This document shows, in pieces, positions 19,001 to 26,074 of a DNA stretch of 55,192 nt. A program made the position numbers and the translations under genes. The stretch covers positions 1-55,192 of the forward strand of contig JAYTOX010000008.1 of assembly GCA_043747595.1 (NCBI GenBank). Direction: 5' to 3'. Source of the DNA: JADKIH01 sp043747595 (lineage in GTDB: Bacteria; Bacteroidota; Bacteroidia; AKYH767-A; 2013-40CM-41-45). Position 1 is the first letter of the stretch, and each line of letters begins with the position of its first letter. The notes under the pieces were generated by a model. The model saw nothing but the letters and a program-made list of their open reading frames with translations, did no database searches and was not told the origin of the DNA.

Positions 19001-19892
19001 TGATAGTGCTCATACACTAGTTACAGGAAATGTTTCAGGGCTTTATATTTTCCGATGGACAATTACAAACGGAATATGTACATCAACGTATGACGATGTA
19101 AATGTGTTAATAGATTCCATTCCGGTTTCAACCGATGCGGGGCTCGATCAGAGTTTTTGTAATTTGAATGATGTAAATTTAACAGGGAACGTTCCATTAT
19201 TTGGAACAGGCAGTTGGTTAACATTATATGGGCCTAACTCTCCAACAATCGTTTCACCATTAACAGAAAGCACGTTAGTTACAGGGTTAGTACAAGGAAT
19301 CTACGAGTTCAGATGGCAAGTTACGAATGGAACATGTTCAGCTTTCGACGATGTGAAAATTTCATTGAATGCACCACCTTCTGTATTTGTAACACAACAT
19401 TTATATACAACATGCGGAGGACGACATGTTGCAATACTTGAAGCAGGAGGCGCGGCTACTTATAGTTGGTCGCCAAGTTATAATCTAAGCAATGCATTTA
19501 TTTATAATCCATCTGTTACCGTAGATCAAGCAATACAATATACAGTAGTTGGAACAGATGCGAATGGTTGCACCGGTTCTGATACGCTTTCTATTGAAAT
19601 ATGCGGAGCACTTACCATACCTAGCGGTTTCTCTCCTGATGGAGATGGGTTAAACGATAATTTTGAAATAGTAGGAATTGAAAATTACCCTGGAAACTTC
19701 TTCCATGTTTTCAACCGTTGGGGAAATGTAGTTTATGAGAAAAGAGATTACGATAATTCGTGGGACGGCACTCCAAACCAAACTAAATTTATTATTGGTA
19801 AAGATAAGGTTCCTGCCGGTACATATTTCTATTTGTTAGATCTTGGATCGTTAGACAAACCGAGAACCGGTTATATTATTATTCGTTATTAA
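10098..19892 (+). CDS. Giant T9SS type B adhesin-like protein with 29 PKD-like repeats
   Basis: 3264 residues from ATG 10098, which starts a signal peptide (MKKRVLLFFFLFSLVGNCFSQ); the upstream in-frame codons at 10050 are less likely. Residues 22-350 form an N-terminal domain seen in DUF11-type surface proteins (WAGWSIVVVYKNE, NITVFDGLGYV). Residues 355-520 form a DUF11-like domain (VNPGDTLLYTITVTNAGND). Residues 607-3095 hold 29 tandem repeats of about 86 residues: [AS]NAGxDQxLCNV...LAGN...G.GxW...SGPN.P.I...V.GM..GVY.F.WTISNGVC. Most carry two Cys, which may pair. A further Ig-like domain precedes the type B (CHU_C) sorting domain at about 3172-3264 (IPSGFSPDGDGLNDNFEI, NRWGNVVYE, DNSWDG, AGTYFY). 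The product should be a very long surface fibre. PorP/SprF and PorE-like genes follow with short gaps, pointing to a shared operon. Confidence 0.95.
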   Translation: MKKRVLLFFFLFSLVGNCFSQVLIPFVKRYGVTQPGGLELVGNAILSCDGSAPSSGSIVCGAAQSQTPPSGTSKDNDFKSGYIDVDGDATTFSSSSADLSLAACSKITFAGLYWGAVITNGTTNFANRYNIKIKAPGASSYTSITADTAFDLSSGYNYYSCFKDITSIVSAAGNGTFTIADLVSNTGSTNQWAGWSIVVVYKNELMAAKNITVFDGLGYVNNSGSSVTVNVNGFYTPPGGAVNFELGEITYDGDRGLTGDSLLFKGASAFVSVSDAMHPADDVFNSSFTNNAVEDLSRNPAYSNTLGYDQCTFKPNNAAKNYLSNGATSAQIKVTTGGEQIFLRALTSVIDTYEPELAMKKTVTDLDGGAVNPGDTLLYTITVTNAGNDTSSTTLITDTLPFNCVYVPESVIITGGPNLGSKTDASGDDQSEFSAPVGNQILTIRMGNGANATTGGQLPFTGTNSTSSLTFKVKITDDCTELLCNPVISNRASINYSGFISGLSRNGKSNPLLFDSLGCPIEGYTATSITVPVSCTPPPDSAIGACLPVVFSTIPNIRPGYVYYNSSWASVTQANVVGLYYGIRKITGTSCADTIKYTVYIKMATPANAGPDQTVCNAASVTMSGNSAAVGGGTWTTVSGPNSPTITSPNNKNTTITGLIPGTYKFAWTISVGCNSTSDTMTVVNNPLPTPSNAGANQSLCNVTSTTLAGNTPTIGTGTWTLVSGPNTPVITTPSSPTTTVTSMIPGVYVFRWSIVNGSCGASTSDVQVTIYALPTTSNAGANQSLCNTTTTTLTGNSVTSGSGNWTLISGPNVPTITSPGISNTGVTGMVSGVYVFRWTITNGVCASSTSDVQITIYSPSTVSDAGPDQDLCNVISTTLAGNTPTAGSGLWTLVSGPNSPTITTPSSPTSSVTGMITGVYIFSWTISNGACPSSSSNVQITNSSLPTPSNAGPNQGSCNVATSTLAANTPASGTGTWSQVSGPNAASITSVSNPSTTVTGLVTGVYIFRWTISNGSCAVSTSDVQISNYAPPTAANAGANQSWCNVTSTTLTGNNPVVGTGNWSQLSGPNAATITTTSNPSTTVTGMIPGIYVFRWTISNGSCFSSASSVQVTIYATPTISDAGPDQDLCNVTSTTFAGNTPTAGSGLWTFVSGPNLPSITTPSSETSSVTGMISGVYVFKWTISNGVCASSSNNVTITISPTPTVADANVDQDLCNVNNTTLAANVAVSGSGIWTIISGPNSPTITTPTNPGTTVTGMIVGVYVFRWSISSGACAVSTDDIQVTIYGLPSASNAGVDQNLCNVSSTTLAGNNPAVGAGTWTLVSGPNVPVITTPTLRNTTVTGMIPGVYVLQWTISNGVCASTNDLVQITIYDLPTTSVAGADQSLCNVTSTTLAGNTPTVGSGVWSLISGPNVPTIVAPSNPSSSVAGMIKGVYVFRWTISNGVCASSTSNVQVTIYALPTVANAGPNQSLCNVASTTLAGNNALVGTGTWSIISGPNAPTITSPNSPSSSITGMIAGVYIFQWSITNGVCAASTANVQITIYALPTVSNAGVDQSLCNVTSTSLAGNSPTSGTGNWTLISGPNIPTITTPSSATSTVTGMVIGTYFFRWTITNGVCATSTDDVKIIIYAIPTIATVGPNQDVCSVTSVSLVGNRPTIGAGQWTLASGPNVPVITNPDSATTTVTSMITGSYQFTWTISNGVCASTSADVTVTIYNQPTFIDAGPDQALCNVTSTTMAGNVPAIGTGTWTLISGPNIPAITDVNDPGTTITGMVIGTYQYSWQIENGVCKTDPDTISIINYDLPSTSNAGANQDLCSVTTITLHGNVPVVGNGVWSLVSGPNVPVITNPTQANTTVTGMIDGVYFFQWDISSGPCAISSSTTQITIYNAPTFVDAGLDQNLCNVNSVTMNANVPAIGTGAWTFLTGPNSPTITSVNDPATTVTGMIPGEYLLGWSISNGVCVTDVDTVIVSIYDLPTVADAGADQNLCNTDSAFFAGNLATIGSGQWTLLSGPNIPIIENDTINNSKVSGMISGNYSFIWTISNGVCTSSSDTMQITIFDLPVIPNAGADQSLCNIDSVVMSANASPTGSWSIASGPNSPTITNAIDSATSITGLIPGTYVFVWTINSGVCSPATDSVEVSVYALPTIATAGSDQDLCNLSSTTFAGNNPVVGNGNWAFISGPNIPLIAVPSDPSSPVSGLIAGVYEFTWEISNGVCASSIDTVQVNVYDLPTVADAGADQELCGASSATMNGNSPLTGTGIWTNLSGPNIPTITSNSDPLTTVTNLIPGTYSFAWTISNGSCLQSIDTVEITTYQFPPVVDAGSDQALCNATTTTLSGNAIAAGTGFWNFISGPNSPIISSPSSPATNVNGMIAGIYLFSWNVVNGVCAVYSDTVQVSIDALPSNANAGIDQSLCNVSSITLAGNNPTSGNGNWTLISGPNIPTIVSPNSGTTSVNGVVPGTYIYEWRISNGVCASSMDSVQIDIYNIPSIVDAGADQSLCNIYTTSMAANVPATGVGSWSLISGPVMPTIASVNDPFTAISGLTAGTFIFGWTINNGVCSTALDSIIIDVFDQTSFSNAGTDQIICNDTSATLNGNNPTAGAGVWSQLSGPNLANIVSPGNPSTIVTNLVSGNYFLIWTISNGSCSTSSDTVEIIINNLPDVAAAGQDQILCNVTSVTMAANAPVVGVGNWTLIFGPNTPTIVSSSNENTTIMGMVPGTYSFRWTITNSICAPNFDDVTIQIYALPSVASAGSPQVLCNVNSISLSGNVPASGSGSWLQVSGPNTSNIISPTAANTTVNGITEGVYEFSWTISNGVCASSVDTVTISIDSLPSVADAGIDQSVCIASVLTLTGNNPLSGTGSWTNISGPNSPVISSPSSPVTIASGFIPGVYDYTWTISNGVCASTTDTVRITVYDLPNVAYAGNNQNACIGSLITLDANDAINGSGSWTLVSGPNIPAIINPDSAHTLVTGNVSGLYIFRWTITNGICTSTYDDVNVLIDSIPVSTDAGLDQSFCNLNDVNLTGNVPLFGTGSWLTLYGPNSPTIVSPLTESTLVTGLVQGIYEFRWQVTNGTCSAFDDVKISLNAPPSVFVTQHLYTTCGGRHVAILEAGGAATYSWSPSYNLSNAFIYNPSVTVDQAIQYTVVGTDANGCTGSDTLSIEICGALTIPSGFSPDGDGLNDNFEIVGIENYPGNFFHVFNRWGNVVYEKRDYDNSWDGTPNQTKFIIGKDKVPAGTYFYLLDLGSLDKPRTGYIIIRY
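11916..19385 (+). repeat. 29 tandem coding repeats of about 258 bp
   Basis: Each unit encodes about 86 residues with conserved DQ.LCN, GxW, SGPN, GVYxFxW and NGVC landmarks. Units 2-12 mostly end STSDVQ[VI]TIY, while units 14-28 mostly end with an Asp-[TS]-[VI] motif such as DTVQV, so two sub-classes occupy different halves of the array. The DNA of neighbouring units differs widely, mostly at synonymous positions; these are old repeats, not recent slippage. Unit 18 is shortened before its conserved Trp (ASPTGSW). Confidence 0.9.
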
Positions 19893-19921
19893 TTAATAAA
19901 AGAAGTAGTAAAATTCAGCTG

Positions 19922-20881
19922 ATGAATTCTAACAATAAAAAACATTTGACAAATAACTTTCTGGCATTGCTGGTGGTATTTATTGTTTTTGCTTCAGCTA
20001 AAGTGAAAGCACAAACTGATCCATTGTTCACGCAGTATATGTTCAATGAAACGTTTATTAATCCTGCGTATGTTGGCTCTCACGAAAGCATTTCAGCAAC
20101 TTTGCTATATCGAAACCAATGGGTAGGAATTGATGGTGCCCCAAAGACACAAACATTTAGTTTACATGCGCCTGTTGAAAGGAGAAAAGTTGGTTTAGGA
20201 TTATCGGTGATGAACGAAGAGATTGGAGTGTCGCATCAGCTGTCAGTTTACGGCCAATTTTCTTTTAGAATATTATATCCTCATTCTGCATTGTCATTTG
20301 GTGTAGCAGGAGGTTTTTTGAATGATCAGGAAAAATTTACAGAAGTGCGAACGATTAATCAAGGCGATCCTCAGTTTGCAGTCGATGTAGTAAAAAAGTT
20401 TATGCCGAATGCATCGTTCGGAGTCTACTATTACAATAGTAAATTTTATGCAGGATTATCCATTCCTCGTTTAATCGAAAATAAAATTTTAACTACATCT
20501 GCTAACTCACTTGTGAAAAATTCGGTGAACTACTCAACCTGGCATTATTATTTGGCATCGGGCTATGTTTTTACTTTAAACGACGAGTTGAAGTTTAAGC
20601 CGTCTTTCTTATTGAAAGTTGTACAGAATGCGCCAATAGAATTAGACTTGAATGCAAATTTAATTATGCATGATTTCTTATGGTTTGGATTAGGCTATCG
20701 TACGGGAGATGCTGTAAGTGCGTTTGTCGGATTTCAATTTTCGAAACAATTATTATTTGGTTACTCTTACGATTATTCACTTTCAGAATTACAAAAATAT
20801 AATTCAGGGTCGCACGAGTTTACTTTGCGTTATAAATTCATTAATAATAAAAAATTAGTTATTTCAACTCGATATTTCTAA
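19922..20881 (+). CDS. PorP/SprF-family T9SS outer-membrane protein
   Basis: 319 residues. A signal sequence ends at about residue 31 (SAKVKAQ). The mature start DPLFTQYMFNETFINPAYVGS is the hallmark of PorP/SprF proteins, followed by LLYRNQWVGIDGAPKTQTFSLH, then alternating beta strands of an outer-membrane barrel. Length is normal for the family. SprF-type proteins are needed for export or anchoring of a specific type B (CHU_C) substrate encoded next to them, as with SprF and SprB in Flavobacterium. The gene starts 29 bases after the giant type B protein and precedes the OmpA lipoprotein, so it is probably the partner of that adhesin. Confidence 0.93.
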   Translation: MNSNNKKHLTNNFLALLVVFIVFASAKVKAQTDPLFTQYMFNETFINPAYVGSHESISATLLYRNQWVGIDGAPKTQTFSLHAPVERRKVGLGLSVMNEEIGVSHQLSVYGQFSFRILYPHSALSFGVAGGFLNDQEKFTEVRTINQGDPQFAVDVVKKFMPNASFGVYYYNSKFYAGLSIPRLIENKILTTSANSLVKNSVNYSTWHYYLASGYVFTLNDELKFKPSFLLKVVQNAPIELDLNANLIMHDFLWFGLGYRTGDAVSAFVGFQFSKQLLFGYSYDYSLSELQKYNSGSHEFTLRYKFINNKKLVISTRYF

Positions 20882-20924
20882 TTATTGAAATACGAGTTTG
20901 TTTAATGTATTAATATCAACTGCA

Positions 20925-23099
20925 ATGAAGAAGATTAAAAATATTTTTTCATGGTTAGCCATAGTTTCTATGAGCCTAATCACCAATTCATGCAAGATGA
21001 TTGACAAGGCTAATAAACGTTATCAGGATTTTGCTTATGCTAAAGCTATTCCTGTTTACAAAAAAGCCTTGGCCAAGGATACTGAAAATCTAGATGCATG
21101 GTCAAAATTTGGTGATTGTTATAAAGCTAATAATCAAACGGCACTCGCAGAAGAATGTTACGCTAAAGCAGCACAATCGCCCAATTCAAAAAATGTCAAC
21201 AAATTAAATTATGCCGAAATGTTGATGGGTAATGGAAAATATAATGAAGCGAGAATATGGATGAATAAATATTCGGAAGTAGAAAAAGGTGATCAAAGAG
21301 CAAAAGAAAGAGCAGCAGGATTAAGTCACATAGAAAATTTTTTTACCGATAAGGATAATTTTAAAGTGCAACGGCTAAATATAAACTCATCGGAAGCTGA
21401 ATTCGGTCCGGCATTTTATAAAGATGGAATTATTTTTAGTTCGTCGAGAGAGACAAAAAATATTAATAAGGGAACACACGACTGGACAGGAAAAAAATTC
21501 TACTCGCTCTTTTATTCTCCGGGCAGAGGAACTGAATTCAGTGCTCCTGTAGTTTTTCTGGAAGGCGTACAAAATAAGTATAACAACTCATCACTTTGTT
21601 TCAACAAAGCAGGAACTGAAATGGTTCTTACAAGAAATAATTTGGAAAAGAAAAGCAGAAGTGAAGAAGATGATGCAGATGTTGTTTTAAAGTTGAAATT
21701 ATTTTTCTCAACTCTTACTAACGGGCAATGGTCGTCTGTTGTTCCCTTCCAATACAATAGCGATGACTATTCGTGCGCACATCCTGCGTTAAGTGCCGAT
21801 GGAAGTAAATTATATTTCTCATCCGATATGCCAGGAACTCTTGGAGGAATGGACTTATGGGTTTGCGAACGATCAAGTACGGGATGGTCTGCGCCAAAAA
21901 ATCTTGGCTCGTCAATCAATTCATTGGGTAATGAAGTTTTTCCTACAGTAACACCTGATGGAAAACTTTACTTTTCTTCAAATGGTCATGAAGGAATCGG
22001 CGGACTAGATTTATATTCAACAACTGATTCGGCTGGAGCTTATGCAGAGCCAATCAATTTGGGAGCTCCGTTCAATAGTGCTGACGACGATTTCGGATTA
22101 ATCTATGATAGCACAATGACAATGGGTTATTTAAGTTCGAATAGAAATCAGCAAGGTCTTAATGACGATATTTTTAGTATTCAAAAATTTTCAATCAAGT
22201 TGAAAGGTATTGTAGCTGATAAAAGAACGAATGAAGTGTTAGCTGCTACAAATATTCGGATCATAGAAGATAATCAAGAGCCAAATACGAGCAGAACGGG
22301 TGATGACGGATTATTTATTTCGCAATTGCGGCCGAATAAAAACTATATGATAATTTCTGAAAGAGAAAATTATCAAACCGATACATTGAGATTGCTTGCA
22401 AGCGATATTAAAGCGTCGGGCGATTCTATGGAAGTAAAGATTGGAATGCAGAATGAAATTGGAGTGATCGGTAAAATTACGAATGAAGTAGTAGGAGGGC
22501 CAATGGCAAATGCGAATATTATTTTAATTGATCTTGATCATAATGATACACTAAGGACTACTACAGATATTGAAGGGAATTATAAGTTTCCAAGTTCGAA
22601 GTCTGATACGCGATACCGAGTAATAGCTGAATCTAGTTTATGCGATTCGAAATCAATTGACACATCGACGGTAGCAATGAATGGAAGTTCCAGCTTGGAG
22701 ATTAACATGGCATTGTTTTGTTTAAGTGCAAATATGATTTTGAAAAATATTTATTATGATCTTGACAAATCTAACATCCGCCCTGATGCTGCCAAGGAAT
22801 TGGACAAATTAGTTTCGTTGTTAAAAAAATATCCAAACATTAATATTGAGCTAGGCTCGCATACTGATTGTAGAGCGTCGATCACTTATAATATGGGTCT
22901 GTCGAAAAGAAGAGCTGCTTCTGCAGTTTTGTATTTAGAAAAAGCAGGAATTAACCGTAAACGATTAGTAGCAGTTGGATATGGTGAATCTCGTCCTGTA
23001 AATAAGTGTGAATGTGAAGGCCGACACATAGTAGCTTGTACAGAAGAGGAGCATCAGATGAATAGAAGAACGGAAATTAAGATTACTTCAATAGAGTAA
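20925..23099 (+). CDS. PorE-like OmpA lipoprotein (TPR, PD40 propeller, carboxypeptidase-regulatory, OmpA)
   Basis: 724 residues from ATG 20925, which begins a lipoprotein signal; lipobox LITNSC puts lipidation at Cys23. In order: a TPR-like region (about 30-110: AIPVYKKALAKD, ALAEECYAKAA), PD40/WD40-like propeller strands (about 140-420: FGPAFYKDGIIFSSSRE, HPALSADGSKLYFSSD, FPTVTPDGKLYFSSNG), two carboxypeptidase-regulatory-like Ig folds (about 425-600: LKGIVADKRTNEVL and VIGKITNEVVGG), and a C-terminal OmpA domain (about 610-724: NIYYDLDKSNIRP, ELGSHTDCR, NRRTEIKI) that should bind peptidoglycan. This is the domain order of PorE from the T9SS. With the PorP/SprF neighbour it likely links the exported adhesin or its translocon to the cell wall. 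It is the last gene of the apparent operon. Confidence 0.9.
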   Translation: MKKIKNIFSWLAIVSMSLITNSCKMIDKANKRYQDFAYAKAIPVYKKALAKDTENLDAWSKFGDCYKANNQTALAEECYAKAAQSPNSKNVNKLNYAEMLMGNGKYNEARIWMNKYSEVEKGDQRAKERAAGLSHIENFFTDKDNFKVQRLNINSSEAEFGPAFYKDGIIFSSSRETKNINKGTHDWTGKKFYSLFYSPGRGTEFSAPVVFLEGVQNKYNNSSLCFNKAGTEMVLTRNNLEKKSRSEEDDADVVLKLKLFFSTLTNGQWSSVVPFQYNSDDYSCAHPALSADGSKLYFSSDMPGTLGGMDLWVCERSSTGWSAPKNLGSSINSLGNEVFPTVTPDGKLYFSSNGHEGIGGLDLYSTTDSAGAYAEPINLGAPFNSADDDFGLIYDSTMTMGYLSSNRNQQGLNDDIFSIQKFSIKLKGIVADKRTNEVLAATNIRIIEDNQEPNTSRTGDDGLFISQLRPNKNYMIISERENYQTDTLRLLASDIKASGDSMEVKIGMQNEIGVIGKITNEVVGGPMANANIILIDLDHNDTLRTTTDIEGNYKFPSSKSDTRYRVIAESSLCDSKSIDTSTVAMNGSSSLEINMALFCLSANMILKNIYYDLDKSNIRPDAAKELDKLVSLLKKYPNINIELGSHTDCRASITYNMGLSKRRAASAVLYLEKAGINRKRLVAVGYGESRPVNKCECEGRHIVACTEEEHQMNRRTEIKITSIE

Positions 23100-23131
23100 A
23101 ATATTACTGTGTTGGAAGAACATAAAAAATT

Positions 23132-23167
23132 CTTCGATCGATATTAGAATACGATTGAAGGATTTTT
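23132..23167 (+). terminator. Possible terminator after PorE-like gene
   Basis: CTTCGATCG (23132-23140) pairs with CGATTGAAG (23152-23160) with one mismatch; a short T run follows. It lies about 35 bases after the stop codon. Confidence 0.45.
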
Positions 23168-23247
23168 GCTTAAAGTAATAACAGGAGAAACTTATTGAGT
23201 ATGATATTTCATAAAAATGAAAACCAGGTTTTATTAATAGGCTAACT

Positions 23248-23523
23248 TTACAAGCCCATTAATCCTTCTATCCCTTCCATTTCAATATATTTACTGATTA
23301 TTGAATCGGCGTTCAACATAACTTCTTTGATGGTTATGCTCATATATTTTCCATTAGATGATTCATTTTTGGTAATTATTGAATCGTCAGAAAACTTAGA
23401 TGTTACCAATGCAAGTTTTTGATTGTCGGCCGGAATAATAAATTTAAACATATAAACAATCGGCCATGATTCATGTTTATCGAGGGCCGCTCTCAGGCTA
23501 TCGTATTTTTCGTTTGGATTCAT
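23248..23523 (-). CDS. DUF493 family protein
   Basis: 91 residues. The sequence follows the small DUF493 (YbeD-like) fold: a leading helix (YDSLRAALDKHE), the strand WPIVYMFKFIIP where the family has FPxxYxFKxI, then KYMSITIKEVMLNADSIISKY and the terminal motif EGIEGLMGL. Bacteroidota members are about this length. These proteins resemble ACT-like regulatory domains; no specific function is established. It is divergent from the S4-domain gene with 59 bases between start codons, so the two share one control region. Confidence 0.85.
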   Translation of the reverse strand: MNPNEKYDSLRAALDKHESWPIVYMFKFIIPADNQKLALVTSKFSDDSIITKNESSNGKYMSITIKEVMLNADSIISKYIEMEGIEGLMGL

Positions 23524-23532
23524 AATTGATGT

Positions 23533-23565
23533 TTTGGTGATAATAGTTTTGGTTCATTATCTTTA
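23533..23565 (+). promoter_or_regulatory. Probable promoter of S4-domain gene
   Basis: TTTG (23533-23536), a 21-base spacer, and TATCTTTA (23558-23565; one base off TAnnTTTG) fit the Bacteroidota sigma-A promoter. The start codon is at 23583. Confidence 0.45.
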
Positions 23566-23582
23566 CACAGAAAGATAAATAT

Positions 23583-23789
23583 ATGGAAACATTTAAAATA
23601 AATGGCGAGTACATTCAACTAAATCAACTTTTAAAATTGATGCGTTGGTGTGAAAATGGCGCTCATGCCAATATTGAAATTGAGAATGGAAATGTAAAGG
23701 TTAATGGTGTTTCGGAAACCAGAAAGAGAAACAAGATATTACCTGGATTTAAAGTTGAATTTAACGGCCAAGCCGTGCTAATTGAGTAG
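23583..23789 (+). CDS. Small S4-domain RNA-binding protein (YbcJ-like)
   Basis: 68 residues. A single S4 domain fills the protein: EYIQLNQLLKLMRWCENGAHA, then NGNVKVNGVSETRKRNKI and PGFKVEFNGQAVLIE. This matches the YbcJ/RlbA group of stand-alone S4 proteins of about 70 residues, where the usual motif is G-x-V-x-V-N-G-x-x-E-T-R-K/R. It presumably binds structured RNA in the cytosol, perhaps in ribosome assembly; the target is unknown. The gene is convergent with the propeller gene, 76 bases away. Confidence 0.85.
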   Translation: METFKINGEYIQLNQLLKLMRWCENGAHANIEIENGNVKVNGVSETRKRNKILPGFKVEFNGQAVLIE

Positions 23790-23865
23790 TGGTATGATTG
23801 GAAATATCATAAATACTAGTCAGTTTGTACCGGCACTCGTTTTCTTGAATTTTTCCTTCCTTAAA

Positions 23866-24888
23866 TTAAAAACCAATCTCTATTACTTTGAATGAGTTTT
23901 CTTTAATAGCAGGTCGAGGATGCGGATGTTCTTCTGTTGGTGCCGGTGTTTCGCCATATTCAGCAACTGACAGGTAAAGGAAATGAGTTTTTTCATTCAG
24001 CGAAATTGTACGAGCTCCTTTTTGAGTCGTCAATGATTGACTTACACTGTATTTCTCCGGAGAGTCTTGGTGAATGATGGTAAGCGATCCATCGCCATTG
24101 CTGCTAAAAATATTTTTTTCGAAAGAATCGAAAGCTGCTCCGTCTGTATTTTCACCTATTGGAACAGTAGTAATTACTTTCCCTGTTGTAATATCAGAAA
24201 TAACCATCAATTTATTATCGCATACGCTAAATAGTTTTTTATTTACAGCATCAATAGCAAGACCACTCGGCTCTTCACCTGGTGCAATCGACCAAGTTCT
24301 TTCGATTGATAATGACATTGAATTAATTTCTGTTAGTTCGCTCTTGTCTTCTATGTTTACATATACTTTGCCTTTTTCATTGCTCACTCCTGCTTCCGGT
24401 TTACCAGATAAAGGAATAGTTGCTACTATTTTTTCAGATTCACCATCAATTACAGTAGCATTTGAAGATCGACCATTAAAAACAAAAAGTTTGTGAGAAA
24501 AATTGTCGAATAATATAGCATCAGGATTTAGGCCGGTTACTTTAATTGTATTAGTTATTGAAAGATCTTTTAAATTAAAGACAGTTATAGTTGTATCTTT
24601 TCCATTACTAATAAAACCTTTGTTCAATTGATAAGCAAAAGCGATTCCGTGAACACCATTCAAGCCTGAAATTGTTTTAAGTGGAAGTCCGGTTGTAAGA
24701 TCAAGAACATTCACAATTTTAGAATGAGAAATAAAAATTCGGTTGTACATTGTATCGACAGCTAAATAGTCCCAGCCACCATTACCTTCTACAGAATAGT
24801 TATTTTTGATTTTATACGTTGGATTTGCAGCAAAACTAGAAGTTTGGCAAAGTAGGAGAGCAGAGATAAATAGAAGTTTCCTAATCAT
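23866..24888 (-). CDS. YncE-like secreted beta-propeller protein
   Basis: 340 residues with a signal peptide (MIRKLLFISALLLCQTSSFAA). The mature part is a seven-bladed-type propeller with YncE/YVTN-like blades: WDYLAVDTMYNRIFISHSKIVNVLDLTTG, INTVTVFNLKDL-like strands (TITVFNLKDLSITNTIKV), NATVIDGESEKIVATI, KVYVNIEDKSELTEI and FSSNGDGSLTIIHQD. The closing segment contains Pro/His (PAPTEEHPHPRPAI). No lipobox and no T9SS sorting domain is seen, so it is probably periplasmic. Family members are often found with metal or c-type cytochrome functions; no such neighbours are present, so the role is unknown. Confidence 0.8.
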   Translation of the reverse strand: MIRKLLFISALLLCQTSSFAANPTYKIKNNYSVEGNGGWDYLAVDTMYNRIFISHSKIVNVLDLTTGLPLKTISGLNGVHGIAFAYQLNKGFISNGKDTTITVFNLKDLSITNTIKVTGLNPDAILFDNFSHKLFVFNGRSSNATVIDGESEKIVATIPLSGKPEAGVSNEKGKVYVNIEDKSELTEINSMSLSIERTWSIAPGEEPSGLAIDAVNKKLFSVCDNKLMVISDITTGKVITTVPIGENTDGAAFDSFEKNIFSSNGDGSLTIIHQDSPEKYSVSQSLTTQKGARTISLNEKTHFLYLSVAEYGETPAPTEEHPHPRPAIKENSFKVIEIGF

Positions 24889-25165
24889 AACGAATTTTAT
24901 TTGATTTTAATCATATGTCAATGATACGATTTTAATAGATAGAAAAGTGAAGGTAGTGTGTAGATACGGGGGGATAATGCGCTTTTATCAGAGCGAATAG
25001 CTATTAAGAAAATTTAAAGTATTCTTATTTAAGAAACAAGATAGAAACTTCAAAAACAGTTATATTTTGAAATTTGAAGTGTGCTTTTGTTTGAAAAAAA
25101 TAGAAGTCCTAGAATAAGATAAATATTTTATTAATGCTTCTTTTTTAAATTAAGGAGAAGCAAAA

Positions 25166-26074
25166 TTATTTATTCCCTACTATTTTATTAATATGTTCCT
25201 TTAAATGTTTTTTAAATTCCGGAGAGCCTACGATTTCAATTTCATCCAATAGTCCCAATACAAAACGAGTCACAGGTTTTAAGTCGTTAACAACTCCCTT
25301 AAAGTTAAATTTATCCGTCTTCTTGTCTTTGGTAATAAAAGGAATAGTCATTGGATATTCTTCCTTTAAAAAAACGTAAGCGCGCAAAGATAACATCAAG
25401 TTAATAGAATATGTTTTCCCGTTTTCTGAAAAGCCAAAAACATCAGGAGAAGAGAATTTGTGCTTCGATTCATTTTTAAATCTCGTTGGTTTTATCTGTA
25501 TAGAAGTGATACGTTCAATGTTAAAGTATTTATTTTTTCCGGAAGAAATTTCGTATGCAACTAAGCTTTGGTAATTGTCTGTAAATTTTATCGGTTCAAT
25601 CAGCCGATCTCTTACATCTTTAGAATTTGCTGAGTGGTATTTTTTTAAGACAACTTGCTTTTTTTCATGGATGGCTATTCCGGCATCTTGAACTATTTTT
25701 CCTAGATGGGCCCGAAGAAGTAGGTTTGAAGCTATTTCGAGATCTGAATTAATGTAAAACTTTTTCAGGATGCTTTCGTGAATTTTGTTTTGTTTGCCAA
25801 CTGTCAATAGCAGATCACGAATTAAATTCAATTCGTCACTTGTAAAACTCGATTCTAGGCTTTTGTTTTCATTGTTATTTCCGTCAATAAAAACTCGGTT
25901 TCCATTGTCTTTATTAATTTGAAATCCTAACTCTCCCAATAAATCCAGATAACGGTAAACTGTTCGTTCACTACTGTCGAGTAGATTGCCAATATGCCTG
26001 ATCGATTTTGCCGGACGTGTTTTTAAGAATGTAATCAACCGAAGTACTCTTAAAATCTTGTGTTGATTGTGCAT
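25166..26074 (-). CDS. YafY-type HTH/WYL transcriptional regulator
   Basis: 302 residues from ATG 26074; an in-frame TTG five codons upstream is less likely. Residues 1-60 form a winged helix-turn-helix (ILRVLRLITFLKT ... SIRHIGNLLDSSERTVYRYLDLLGELGF). Residues 75-135 are a helical linker, 140-240 resemble a WYL domain, and 240-302 a WCX-like end (FNFKGVVNDLKPVTRFVLGLLDEIEIVGSPEF). The three-residue WYL motif itself is not intact: the matching strand reads QSLVAYEISSGK. Such proteins sense nucleic-acid fragments or other ligands and regulate DNA damage, phage-defence or metabolic genes. It has no co-directional close neighbour, so targets cannot be deduced. Confidence 0.8.
   Translation of the reverse strand: MHNQHKILRVLRLITFLKTRPAKSIRHIGNLLDSSERTVYRYLDLLGELGFQINKDNGNRVFIDGNNNENKSLESSFTSDELNLIRDLLLTVGKQNKIHESILKKFYINSDLEIASNLLLRAHLGKIVQDAGIAIHEKKQVVLKKYHSANSKDVRDRLIEPIKFTDNYQSLVAYEISSGKNKYFNIERITSIQIKPTRFKNESKHKFSSPDVFGFSENGKTYSINLMLSLRAYVFLKEEYPMTIPFITKDKKTDKFNFKGVVNDLKPVTRFVLGLLDEIEIVGSPEFKKHLKEHINKIVGNK

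Noticed and set aside
11916..19385. CRISPR-like array
   Set aside because: Periodic repeats of about 258 bp are coding, in frame, and differ in DNA; there is no short direct repeat with unique spacers and no cas gene.
24037..24496. Plus-strand frames opposite the YncE-like gene
   Set aside because: The opposite frame has a signal peptide and propeller blades over 340 codons.
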